From assembly GCA_003524845.1 (NCBI GenBank), contig DQGR01000066.1, forward strand, positions 2,504-16,219: DNA of 13,716 nucleotides, written 5' to 3'. Below, one piece after another: positions 5,044-12,886 of the stretch. Both the position numbers and the translations under genes were made by a program. Origin of the DNA: Patescibacteria group bacterium (lineage in GTDB: Bacteria > Patescibacteriota > Microgenomatia > UBA10105). The stretch's first letter is position 1, and every line of letters starts with the position of its first letter. The notes beneath the pieces were generated by a model. That model searched no databases and was not told the origin of the DNA. It worked only from the letters and a program-made list of their open reading frames with translations.

Positions 5044-6030
5044 ATGTTTAATTACCTATATAATTTAAAGCGAATTTTCCGGGTTACAGCCAGTACAGTA
5101 GAAAAGCCTGAGGCTTTATTTATCGAACACTCGTACCGTAAAAAAACACAAGCCACCCGATTTCTTTCCGATTTGTTACAAAAACACTTTTCTCTAAAGT
5201 TCATTTTTGACGATAACTGGAAAGAGGGTAGGGATGCAGATGTACCAGCATTTCAAAAACATAACTATGTTTTCTTTTGCCAAGTCATCCCAAATCTTGC
5301 CGACCTTTCCCACTTGGCTCGTCAAACAACAGTTGTTTGGTTTCCGATGTATGATGCAATAATTACCGGCAGGAATAAACAATATTTATGGCAGTTATCC
5401 AAAATACCGCTAAAGACAGTTTGTTTCTCGAGCACCTTATACCAGATGCTACAAAAATTTGGCATGAACTGTTTTTACCTTCAGTATTATCCAGATCCGA
5501 AAGAATTTACTCCGATAGTTGACTATACATCTATACGCGTATATTTCTGGTACAGACGTGATCCGATTAATTGGCAACTCGTAAAAACTCTCCTGGCTAA
5601 AACAAATATAGCAGCGATAACAATTAAAAATGATCCGGATCCGGGTAATAAACCATTAGTGATCAATTCTCACGATATAAAAAAATATTCCATTAGGCTC
5701 TACTCAAAACACCTACCTTTGGTTCAACATCGAAAAGTTATCAGCCAAGCAAGTGTGTATATGGCTCCCCGGATACTCGAAGGCATTGGGGTGAGTTTTG
5801 TTGAGGCACTCACCCAAGGCCAGTGTGTAATTGCTCCAAATCAACCTACTATGAATGAATATATCCGAAATAACTCTAATGGGTATCTCTATAATGTAGA
5901 TCGCGTAAAACCACTTGACTTGGGCGCCTTTGCGCAGATTGGAAAAAATGCCCGGCACGAAGCAAAAAAAGGTTATCAGAAATGGCAACAAAACAGTCAG
6001 TCTCTTATTTCATTTATTACAAATCCATGA
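5044..6030 (+). CDS. GT-B glycosyltransferase, GT4-like
   Basis: 328 residues. The C-terminal half has the nucleotide-sugar-binding features of GT1/GT4 enzymes: SQASVYMAPRILEGIGVSF (234-252) contains an E-x7-E pair (E246, E254), followed by EALTQGQCVIAP (254-265) and NEYIRNNSNGYLYN (271-284). The N-terminal half is divergent but has alternating strand-helix segments (about 23-150) compatible with the acceptor Rossmann domain, including VVWFPMYDA (97-105). No membrane helix is obvious. It should transfer a sugar from a nucleotide donor to the growing lipid-linked glycan in the cytoplasm; donor and acceptor are unknown. The size is slightly short for GT4 (usually 350-400). The stop overlaps the next gene's ATG. 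Confidence 0.82.
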   Translation: MFNYLYNLKRIFRVTASTVEKPEALFIEHSYRKKTQATRFLSDLLQKHFSLKFIFDDNWKEGRDADVPAFQKHNYVFFCQVIPNLADLSHLARQTTVVWFPMYDAIITGRNKQYLWQLSKIPLKTVCFSSTLYQMLQKFGMNCFYLQYYPDPKEFTPIVDYTSIRVYFWYRRDPINWQLVKTLLAKTNIAAITIKNDPDPGNKPLVINSHDIKKYSIRLYSKHLPLVQHRKVISQASVYMAPRILEGIGVSFVEALTQGQCVIAPNQPTMNEYIRNNSNGYLYNVDRVKPLDLGAFAQIGKNARHEAKKGYQKWQQNSQSLISFITNP

Positions 6031-6947
6031 AACAACCATTAGTCTCAATCATTACTCCTTCGTACAATAATATGCAGTTCATTGGGGAATGTATCGAAAG
6101 CGTTTTGACTCAAGATTATCCTCACGTTGAACATATTATTCAGGATGGAGAGTCGACAGATGGGACGCTAAAGGTATTGAAACGCTATACCGGTTCTAAA
6201 TATAACAAACGTATTCTGTGGATGTCTGTTCCGGATCGTGGACAGATTGACGCGCTAAACCGAGCTCTCAAACGCGCCCGGGGAGACATCCTCTTAGTGC
6301 TCAATGCCGATGACGCGCTTATGCCATATGCCTGTTCCTGGGCGGTTAAAGAGATGGCCAAGCATAAAGAAGCTGCAGTCGTTTACGGGGATCAATATCT
6401 AATAAATGAAAAAGGAGCTATTACCGGCATTGGGGTGACCGGACCATTTGATTTTGTCAAATTTTTATGCATTGAACAGTATATGGCAACTCAAGCAGCA
6501 TTTATCAGGCGTTCCTGTTTTGAGAGTGTGGGTATGTGGGTAGATCAGTCACTTGAAACCATGCCTGATTATGAACTCTGGTTGCGGATTGCTGCCCGGT
6601 ATCCAATGCAGTATGCTTCAAAAGCAGTTACAAAATACCGGATTTACCCTCACTGGGATGGTAAACACCCTCGCACAGCCAGACGTTTCATCAAAGCCAA
6701 AAGTACAGTTCTTGAACGGTGGTTGACTGACCCAGCCAAACCTTATTTACAAACACTGCGCAAGCGGGCGTATGCCGGTTTGTATTTATGGATAGCTGAA
6801 GAGATACTTAATTTAGGAAATTATAAAGATTACGCGCTGTATTCAATTTTATCTCTTTTGACATATCCAAAACGATCTACAATAATGCGATTGCGCACTG
6901 TTTTTTACGAAAAATTATGGCGAAAGTGGCAACAGAAAAACCTTTAG
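6027..6947 (+). CDS. GT2 family glycosyltransferase, single module
   Basis: 306 residues from ATG 6027, which overlaps the previous stop as ATGA. An ATG at 5982 would add 15 residues and a 49-base overlap; I prefer 6027 because the domain begins at once (MKQPLVSIITPSYNN). GT-A features are the QDGESTDGT donor loop (39-47), the DxD-equivalent NADD (93-96) and the acceptor-side PDYELWLRIA (180-189). A C-terminal helical block contains RKRAYAGLYLW (245-255), also found in both GT2 modules of the next gene. Codons 79-116 are encoded by a 113-nt block identical to part of the next gene (see repeats), so this is a recent paralogue of those modules or has been homogenised with them. Donor and acceptor are unknown; the enzyme is cytoplasmic. 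Confidence 0.9.
   Translation: MKQPLVSIITPSYNNMQFIGECIESVLTQDYPHVEHIIQDGESTDGTLKVLKRYTGSKYNKRILWMSVPDRGQIDALNRALKRARGDILLVLNADDALMPYACSWAVKEMAKHKEAAVVYGDQYLINEKGAITGIGVTGPFDFVKFLCIEQYMATQAAFIRRSCFESVGMWVDQSLETMPDYELWLRIAARYPMQYASKAVTKYRIYPHWDGKHPRTARRFIKAKSTVLERWLTDPAKPYLQTLRKRAYAGLYLWIAEEILNLGNYKDYALYSILSLLTYPKRSTIMRLRTVFYEKLWRKWQQKNL
6261..6373 (+). repeat. 113-nt perfect direct repeat, copy 1 (GT2 gene)
   Basis: Base-for-base identical to 7166-7278, 905 nt downstream. It encodes the RALKRARGDILLVLNADDA and YACSWAVKEMAKHKEA region, which includes the DxD-like metal site. It starts at the first base of a codon in this gene, and copy 2 does the same in the next, although flanking sequence has diverged clearly. 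Confidence 0.97.
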
Positions 6948-9694
6948 TTTCCATTCTTACTCCTTCTTATAATAACGGCAAATTTCTGCATGAGTGCATT
7001 GACAGCGTTTTGTCCCAGGACTATCCCAAAGTTGAGCACATTATTCAGGATGGAGCCTCAACTGACAACACCCTCCACTTACTTAAAAAATACAGTAGAA
7101 AGCCGTATGCAACAAAAATCCGTTGGGTTTCGGAAAAAGACCGGGGAGAAACCGATGCGCTAAATCGAGCTCTCAAACGCGCCCGGGGAGACATCCTCTT
7201 AGTGCTCAATGCCGATGACGCGCTTATGCCATATGCCTGTTCCTGGGCGGTTAAAGAGATGGCCAAGCATAAAGAAGCAACAGCCATATACGGTGACGAA
7301 TATATTATTAACGACCAGAGTCGAGTTGTCGGAATTTACCCGGCGCCTACTTTTGATTATGGCACATGTTTCTGTGTTGAAACAATTCCGCCAGCACAGG
7401 CAACTTTTATCCGGAAACGGGATTTGGAAAAAGTTGGTTATTATTTTGATGAAACTATCCCCAGTTGCGCTGATTACGAATTGCTCGTCAGACTTGGCTT
7501 ATACTTTCCGATTTATCACCGCTTCGGTGTAACTACCCGCTACCGCTGGCATGAATCGTCAAAATCACAAACCGATCGCCTTATTTCCGAATTTGTATAT
7601 TCCAAAAAAACGGTTATTGATAGGGTTTTGACAAGTCCCACAACACCAAAACACATCAAGGCATTGCGGAGCCGCGCCTGGGCCGGTCTGTATGCATGGG
7701 CAGCTAAAACATATAAAACCCGCTCTGTTTCGCAGCTTGTGTATTTATGGCAGGCTTATCTTTTGCAGCCAAACCAAAAAACCCTCTACCATCTCATCCG
7801 CTGGTTTTGGCAACCCTTTGCCAAAAAAAACATTCCGTTTTCATTCATGAAATACCCTCAAACTCGATTTAAAAAACTAAATAAACCACTAATATCCATT
7901 GTCACCCCCTGTTATAACGCAGGCTCCTACCTTGAAGAATGTATTGAAAGCGTTTTGTCCCAGGACTATCCCAACGTTGAACATATTATTCAAGATGGTT
8001 CATCCACAGACCGAACCGTACGTATCCTTAAGAAATATCAGCAGTCAAAATACAACAACCGCATCCGTATTTTTTCCGAAAAAGATAGTGGCCAATCAGA
8101 TGCGCTTAATCGAGCAATTCAGCGCAGCCGGGGGGAAATAATCCTGGTATTAAATGCCGATGATGCCTTAATGCCATATGCCTGTTCCTGGGCGGTAGAG
8201 AACTTAAAGGTGAATCCTAAGGCTGCAATTATATATGGGGATATGTTTATTATGGATGAAAATAGCGAAATTGACAGCATTTTGACCCATGATGACTTTA
8301 ACTTCGAAAGACTGCTGTGCGTAGAGCTCGTACCCCCTGCTCAAGCCGCATTTATTCGCCGAGATGCCCTAAAAAACGTAGGCTGGTATGCCGATGCGAC
8401 GCTTGATACCTGTCCGGATTACGAAATGTGGGTCAGGCTAACACAAAAATATCCAATGAAGCATGTATATGGAGCAGTGACTAAGTACCGAGTCATAAAA
8501 AATGATCGTTTGGATAGTAGACAAGTACGAACCACTCAACGCTTTATTGACGCCAAAAAAATAGTCATGGACCGATTATTTTCCGATACAAATACACCTT
8601 CATCAATACGTCACTTGCGAAACCGAGCATATGCAGGTTTATATACGTGGGCGGCACAAATAGAAACATATGAAGGACGCTTAAAAAACGCGTTTGTGTA
8701 TCTATTACAAAGTTTATTCCATCAACCAAAACTTATTACTGTAATTAAAATAACTCGTTTCTTTCCAATTATAATACGACACGTAGCCGTGATTCTTATA
8801 AAAGCGCTCGCAAGTATAAAACGTACAGGAAGTATTAAGATGAACCGCTGGCTGGCTGCGCAATTTAAAACAACATTTGAGCAGGTTCCTATTACTCAAG
8901 TGGCTAATTATTGGAACGCGCGACCTTGCAACATTTTCCACTCTCCGGCAAAAATCGGTACTAAACGTTACTTTGATGAAATAGAAAAACGTAAGTACTT
9001 GGTTGAACCGCATATCCCGCAATTTGCCGAGTTTGGTAAATGGAAAGGTAAAAAAGTCCTGGAAATCGGCTGCGGTATCGGCACTGACACGGTCAATTTT
9101 GCCCGGGCCGGAGCTCATGTTACCACTGTTGAACTATCTGAAAAATCACTAGCCCTGGCACGCAAACGGGTAAAACTTTTCGGTCTTTCACGACAAGTGA
9201 AGTTTTATTTGTGTAATGCGGAAGAACTATCTAAAACAGTACCCCAAGAAGCGTATGACCTGATATATTCATTTGGAGTTATTCACCATACCCCCCATCC
9301 TTATCGCGTGATTGTTGAGATTGAAAAGTACACCCATCCTAAGACCATTATTAAACTTATGGTTTACCATCGTTACTCCTGGAAGGTATTATGGATTTTC
9401 TTGAAGTATGGAAAAGGCGCGTTCTGGAGGTTGGGAAAACTTATTTCTGACCATTCCGAATATATGTTTGGTTCACCCATTACCTATACCTATTCAAAAA
9501 CCCAAGCCCGGAAACTTTTATGGAGATATAAAATTCTGGAGATGAAGATTGACCACATTTTTCCATATAGAGTACCTGAATACCGGCAGTATCGTTACAA
9601 AAAAGTATGGTATTTCCGCTATCTACCAATGCCAGTCTTCCGCTGGTTGGAAAATAATTTTGGCTGGCATCTGCTCGTTACTGCTACGGTATGA
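6917..9694 (+). CDS. Fused GT2-GT2-SAM methyltransferase
   Basis: 925 residues in three modules. Module 1 (about 8-290) is GT2: VSILTPSYNN (11-20), QDGASTDNT (44-52), NADD (98-101), ADYELLVRL (185-193), RSRAWAGLYAW (251-261). Module 2 (about 322-600) is GT2: ISIVTPCYNAG (326-336), QDGSSTDRT (359-367), NADD (413-416), PDYEMWVRL (500-508), RNRAYAGLYTW (568-578). After an amphipathic or membrane-associating stretch (about 612-634), module 3 (about 642-860) is a class I methyltransferase: ANYWNARPCN (663-672), VLEIGCGIGTDTVNFA (714-729), VIHHTPHP (788-795). An internal ATG at 8840 (M642) marks the likely former start of a free-standing methyltransferase. ATG 6917 overlaps the previous gene by 31 bases; GTG 6926 is an alternative. 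Function inferred: two sugar additions plus methylation of a sugar or terminal group, on the cytoplasmic side. Confidence 0.9.
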   Translation: MAKVATEKPLVSILTPSYNNGKFLHECIDSVLSQDYPKVEHIIQDGASTDNTLHLLKKYSRKPYATKIRWVSEKDRGETDALNRALKRARGDILLVLNADDALMPYACSWAVKEMAKHKEATAIYGDEYIINDQSRVVGIYPAPTFDYGTCFCVETIPPAQATFIRKRDLEKVGYYFDETIPSCADYELLVRLGLYFPIYHRFGVTTRYRWHESSKSQTDRLISEFVYSKKTVIDRVLTSPTTPKHIKALRSRAWAGLYAWAAKTYKTRSVSQLVYLWQAYLLQPNQKTLYHLIRWFWQPFAKKNIPFSFMKYPQTRFKKLNKPLISIVTPCYNAGSYLEECIESVLSQDYPNVEHIIQDGSSTDRTVRILKKYQQSKYNNRIRIFSEKDSGQSDALNRAIQRSRGEIILVLNADDALMPYACSWAVENLKVNPKAAIIYGDMFIMDENSEIDSILTHDDFNFERLLCVELVPPAQAAFIRRDALKNVGWYADATLDTCPDYEMWVRLTQKYPMKHVYGAVTKYRVIKNDRLDSRQVRTTQRFIDAKKIVMDRLFSDTNTPSSIRHLRNRAYAGLYTWAAQIETYEGRLKNAFVYLLQSLFHQPKLITVIKITRFFPIIIRHVAVILIKALASIKRTGSIKMNRWLAAQFKTTFEQVPITQVANYWNARPCNIFHSPAKIGTKRYFDEIEKRKYLVEPHIPQFAEFGKWKGKKVLEIGCGIGTDTVNFARAGAHVTTVELSEKSLALARKRVKLFGLSRQVKFYLCNAEELSKTVPQEAYDLIYSFGVIHHTPHPYRVIVEIEKYTHPKTIIKLMVYHRYSWKVLWIFLKYGKGAFWRLGKLISDHSEYMFGSPITYTYSKTQARKLLWRYKILEMKIDHIFPYRVPEYRQYRYKKVWYFRYLPMPVFRWLENNFGWHLLVTATV
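7166..7278 (+). repeat. 113-nt perfect direct repeat, copy 2 (first GT2 module of the fusion gene)
   Basis: Identical to 6261-6373 and in the same codon phase. Recombination between the copies would delete 905 nt and join the start of the single GT2 gene to module 1 of the fusion in frame. Confidence 0.97.
8171..8196 (+). repeat. 26-nt block shared by all three GT2 modules
   Basis: Identical to 6321-6346 and 7226-7251, all in the same codon phase, encoding MPYACSWAV. A second 26-nt identity links modules 1 and 2 of the fusion: 7004-7029 and 7949-7974, encoding SVLSQDYP. Identity limited to short tracts inside diverged modules suggests patchy gene conversion. Confidence 0.85.
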
Positions 9695-9712
9695 AATCAC
9701 CTATCTTAAATT

Positions 9713-12700
9713 ATGTCGAATTCCGTTTTTGATACTCCTGAGGCTCAACAAATTAACCAAGCCCGGATGGAGCACTTGGATTCTCTCAGCTTGAGTCTGG
9801 ATCATAAATCAGTACTCGATGTTGGTTGCGGCATAGGATATTTAGCGCAGTTTTTTTTGCAAAAAAAGTGCCAAGTTTTGGCGATTGACGGCCGGAAAGA
9901 AAATATCGCTGAACTTAAATTCCGCTATCCTAATTTAAAAGCTAAGGTTTTAGACGTTGAAACAGACAATCTTTCTAAATTGGGGAAATTTGAGGTAGTT
10001 TTTTGTTACGGACTTTTATATCACTTAAGCCAACCAGAATTGGTGTTGAAAAAATTAGCTCAGAGAGCACGAAAATTATTGCTTTTGGAAACATGCATTT
10101 TAGACAAAAAGGGTGTCGCTCTGCAAATAGTCAAAGATCCTAATACCAGAAATCAGGGCTTACGTGAGCAAGGATGCCGCCCAACGCCTACATTTGTGTT
10201 TCATATACTTAAAAAGGCCGGTTTTAGATTTATCTACAGACCTAAAAAAACTCCCCGGCATCCGGACTTTCAATTTATATATCTTAATGATAACAAAGAC
10301 ACGCGGGACGGTCATTTACTTCGCCAAATATTTGTTGTCTCCCATGTTAAATTGACCAACTCAAATTTAATCCAGGTAACAGATGGCAATGAATTTCACC
10401 GACACACACCTGCACAAACACTTGAACTATGTATCAAAACGGTTTTGAAAAATTATAAAAAATGGTTATTTTCTCTTAAGAGTAATCTGTCAGCAGTTAA
10501 TCAATCTTACCTCGGTTTGGGCTTAGCCAGTCTGTTACTTTTTATTTTCTTAACTGTTTTTTTTCTGCCACGGCTCATGCCGAGACGAAATTATCTGCAA
10601 CACTTTTATTGGTGGTTTGCCTGGGACAATGTGGTTAAAAGTCAAAAACTCTATTATAAAAATTTTAATTTGGAACTATACACAGCTAAAGATAATGAAT
10701 ATTACGAAGCGGTAAAAACTGCTGATAAAATAATTGGTCTAAAGTATGATCCTGTAAATGTCACAGCAAAAATACCTTTGTCACAGCCGTTAAGAGTTCT
10801 TTATCCCTTATATCCATTAATTTTATTAATTGAAATATTGGTCACTTCATCACTAACTCAACCATATTTCGATATTAATGTAATTCAAAATCTCCAATTT
10901 TTTATTAATTTGACTTCCTTCGTTTTCATTTTTCTGACGCTTTATTTCATCAGTAAAAGACCGTTAGTGACATTGGTGAGTTTAGTAACAGTCCTTTTTG
11001 TGTACCAAAAACTGGTTTTATTGAATATTGAGCAATTTATGACCATAAACGAAAGCTCATTTTTCTTCCTGTTTGTCTCTTTGGCGCTAATGCTTTTGAC
11101 ACTCTTTAGCAAAACGAAACGTTGGCTGTATTTGGATGCAGCTGCCGGTGTACTTGGGGTAGCTAATTTATTGCGGGGTGAGTTTATTTTTCTAAGTTTT
11201 ACCACCTTAGGAATTGCCCTCTATTTCTGGTGGATACACAGACCCAGGCTCCATCTTAGAAACCGGTTAGTAATCATTTTGCTCGTTTTATTTACGCTGC
11301 CACTGCTTTGGGGACTGCGAAATATTTATCAGTATCGGATTCCAACCATCGGCAGAACGCAAAATTGGCAGCATTTATATCAAAATCTGGGTGAGTATCC
11401 AAACCCCTGGGGCATTATCAATACCGACGAATGGACTTGGAACTTTGTTGAAAAACATGGGTATGCGTACGGTACCTTTGCAGCTGACCAGTTTCTGAAG
11501 ACGCAATATTTTGCAGCATTTAGAGAACGTCCGGATATAATTCTGACTAATTTTGCTAGCCGGACAATTGACATTGCCTCTGCTGTGTTTCCATTGGGTA
11601 AAAGTTTTCTCCTGTTACTGGCTTTAGTACTTATAATTTGCTTTCGCAGAAAGGAAATGAAACGAGTGCTTCCGCTTATTGGTTACTTTGTTACTCTCTG
11701 GCTGCTTATGGGTTTTGTACTTTTCGGAGGTATAAACAAGTATGTATATCACGCATCACTGTTGTCGCTCACAATTTTTGCTTTATTTATCCAGATTCTA
11801 ATCATCAACGTTGCTACATGGAATTTAAATCTTTTATATCACGTCATTTCGGGAAAACCGTTGTCGGTTTCGGATATGGAAAAAATTAAAGACTGGTTTG
11901 AAAAGAAATTTTCTCACTGGCCCACGGGTCGACTTAAAATGCTCCTTGAGTGGTTGTATCGACCTCGGAAACTTGCTCCCCTAGATAATTGGAATACGGC
12001 TTATCAACCAGCTCAGGTTTCCGCATATCGGCTGTTAATTCAATTTCTGGAAGAAAAACTAACCGGTTTAAATAAGAAAACTACACTTACCCTTTGCTGG
12101 TATTTTCGTTCCAAAATCACTGTTTCACTGGCCACAGATGTAAGCGAGTGTTTATTTAAAGGCGGCTATTATGAACCAAATGAACTATTTGCTCTTTCTA
12201 CGTTGTTAAAAAGAGGTATGACTTTTGTGGATATCGGCGCCCATATTGGCCTCTATACACTTTTCGCCTCAGCTCTGGTCGGAAGAAGCGGAAAGGTGAT
12301 TGCATTTGAACCAAGCAGCCGGGAGTATCGTTTGTTACGTATGAATACCCGTAAGTATTTACAGACTAAAATCTTTAATCAGGCAATAAGCTCCCACTCA
12401 ACTACATTACAACTGTCTATTGCACCCCACAAACACGACGGCCATAATACACTGGGAAATTTCTTATATCCATGGGTAAAAGCAATTCGCAAAGAAACTG
12501 TTCATACAACTACTCTTGATAAATTTCTTATTTCTCACCCCCTTTTAGGGGTTGACGTTATTAAAATAGATGTGGAAGGACATGAGGATTATGTCTTAAA
12601 AGGCGCAGTAAACACGCTTAAAAAATACCGACCTCTTTTACTAATAGAGATTTCGAGCAGGAGAACATTGGTTAGGCTTCGTCGTTATGGTTACCGCTTC

Positions 12701-12808
12701 TATGTTTTTGAGGCAGACTTATCTCGGTTTGTCTCTTTAGGGCAGCAAAAAATTATTGGCACGCTTAACGTTTTTGCCTCTTGTACACCACTGGCAGATC
12801 GTATTTAA
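9713..12808 (+). CDS. Fused SAM methyltransferase - polytopic membrane (GT-C-like) - FkbM methyltransferase
   Basis: 1031 residues. Residues 1-215 are a class I methyltransferase (VLDVGCGIGYLAQ 34-46; CYGLLYHLSQPE 98-109). Residues about 265-705 carry many hydrophobic helices (clear ones near 268-288, 360-380, 396-438, 448-466, 491-508, 516-535, 630-645, 652-672, 676-700). The first large loop has KDNEYYEAVKTA (326-337), which resembles the acidic DExxY motif of GT39-like GT-C enzymes. That assignment is tentative; an unknown membrane protein remains possible. Residues about 800-985 are an FkbM-type methyltransferase (FVDIGAHIGLYTL 838-850; IAFEPSS 863-869; KIDVEGHED 951-959). The ATG lies 18 bases after the previous stop and no Shine-Dalgarno is clear. 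The frame matches that of the previous gene, but TGA and TAA stops separate them. Both soluble ends could face the cytoplasm if the helix number is even. Confidence 0.85.
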   Translation: MSNSVFDTPEAQQINQARMEHLDSLSLSLDHKSVLDVGCGIGYLAQFFLQKKCQVLAIDGRKENIAELKFRYPNLKAKVLDVETDNLSKLGKFEVVFCYGLLYHLSQPELVLKKLAQRARKLLLLETCILDKKGVALQIVKDPNTRNQGLREQGCRPTPTFVFHILKKAGFRFIYRPKKTPRHPDFQFIYLNDNKDTRDGHLLRQIFVVSHVKLTNSNLIQVTDGNEFHRHTPAQTLELCIKTVLKNYKKWLFSLKSNLSAVNQSYLGLGLASLLLFIFLTVFFLPRLMPRRNYLQHFYWWFAWDNVVKSQKLYYKNFNLELYTAKDNEYYEAVKTADKIIGLKYDPVNVTAKIPLSQPLRVLYPLYPLILLIEILVTSSLTQPYFDINVIQNLQFFINLTSFVFIFLTLYFISKRPLVTLVSLVTVLFVYQKLVLLNIEQFMTINESSFFFLFVSLALMLLTLFSKTKRWLYLDAAAGVLGVANLLRGEFIFLSFTTLGIALYFWWIHRPRLHLRNRLVIILLVLFTLPLLWGLRNIYQYRIPTIGRTQNWQHLYQNLGEYPNPWGIINTDEWTWNFVEKHGYAYGTFAADQFLKTQYFAAFRERPDIILTNFASRTIDIASAVFPLGKSFLLLLALVLIICFRRKEMKRVLPLIGYFVTLWLLMGFVLFGGINKYVYHASLLSLTIFALFIQILIINVATWNLNLLYHVISGKPLSVSDMEKIKDWFEKKFSHWPTGRLKMLLEWLYRPRKLAPLDNWNTAYQPAQVSAYRLLIQFLEEKLTGLNKKTTLTLCWYFRSKITVSLATDVSECLFKGGYYEPNELFALSTLLKRGMTFVDIGAHIGLYTLFASALVGRSGKVIAFEPSSREYRLLRMNTRKYLQTKIFNQAISSHSTTLQLSIAPHKHDGHNTLGNFLYPWVKAIRKETVHTTTLDKFLISHPLLGVDVIKIDVEGHEDYVLKGAVNTLKKYRPLLLIEISSRRTLVRLRRYGYRFYVFEADLSRFVSLGQQKIIGTLNVFASCTPLADRI

Positions 12809-12813
12809 ATAGA

Positions 12814-12843
12814 TTGTCATTTTTAAGAGTTTGGCAGTAAAAT
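12814..12843 (+). promoter_or_regulatory. Sigma70-type promoter for the nucleotide-sugar dehydrogenase
   Basis: TTGTCA (12814-12819), an 18-base spacer and TAAAAT (12838-12843), each five of six matches to consensus. It starts six bases after the previous stop codon. No terminator separates it from the upstream gene, so read-through may add to expression. Confidence 0.65.
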
Positions 12844-12872
12844 GTCTAGACGCATGAGGTTAATACATCTAT

Positions 12873-12880
12873 AAAAAAGG
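12873..12880 (+). promoter_or_regulatory. Ribosome binding site deciding a TTG start
   Basis: AAAAAAGG ends six bases before TTG 12887. An in-frame TAA at 12872-12874 rules out any upstream start, and no ATG occurs in the first codons, so TTG is the initiator. Confidence 0.7.
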
Positions 12881-12886
12881 TTAGAG

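Noticed and set aside
5982..6026. Upstream ATG start for the GT2 gene, adding 15 residues
   Set aside because: It would overlap the previous gene by 49 bases and the added residues are not part of the GT2 fold. ATG 6027 overlaps the previous stop as ATGA and is followed directly by the domain.
8714..9118. 134-codon minus-strand ORF inside the GT2-GT2-methyltransferase gene
   Set aside because: It is antisense to a clear methyltransferase domain. Its translation is low-complexity and aromatic-rich, with no family resemblance.
9692..9715. Possible readthrough fusing the 925- and 1031-residue proteins, which share a frame
   Set aside because: Two in-frame stops (TGA at 9692 and a TAA 12 bases further on) separate them, and the second gene has its own ATG.
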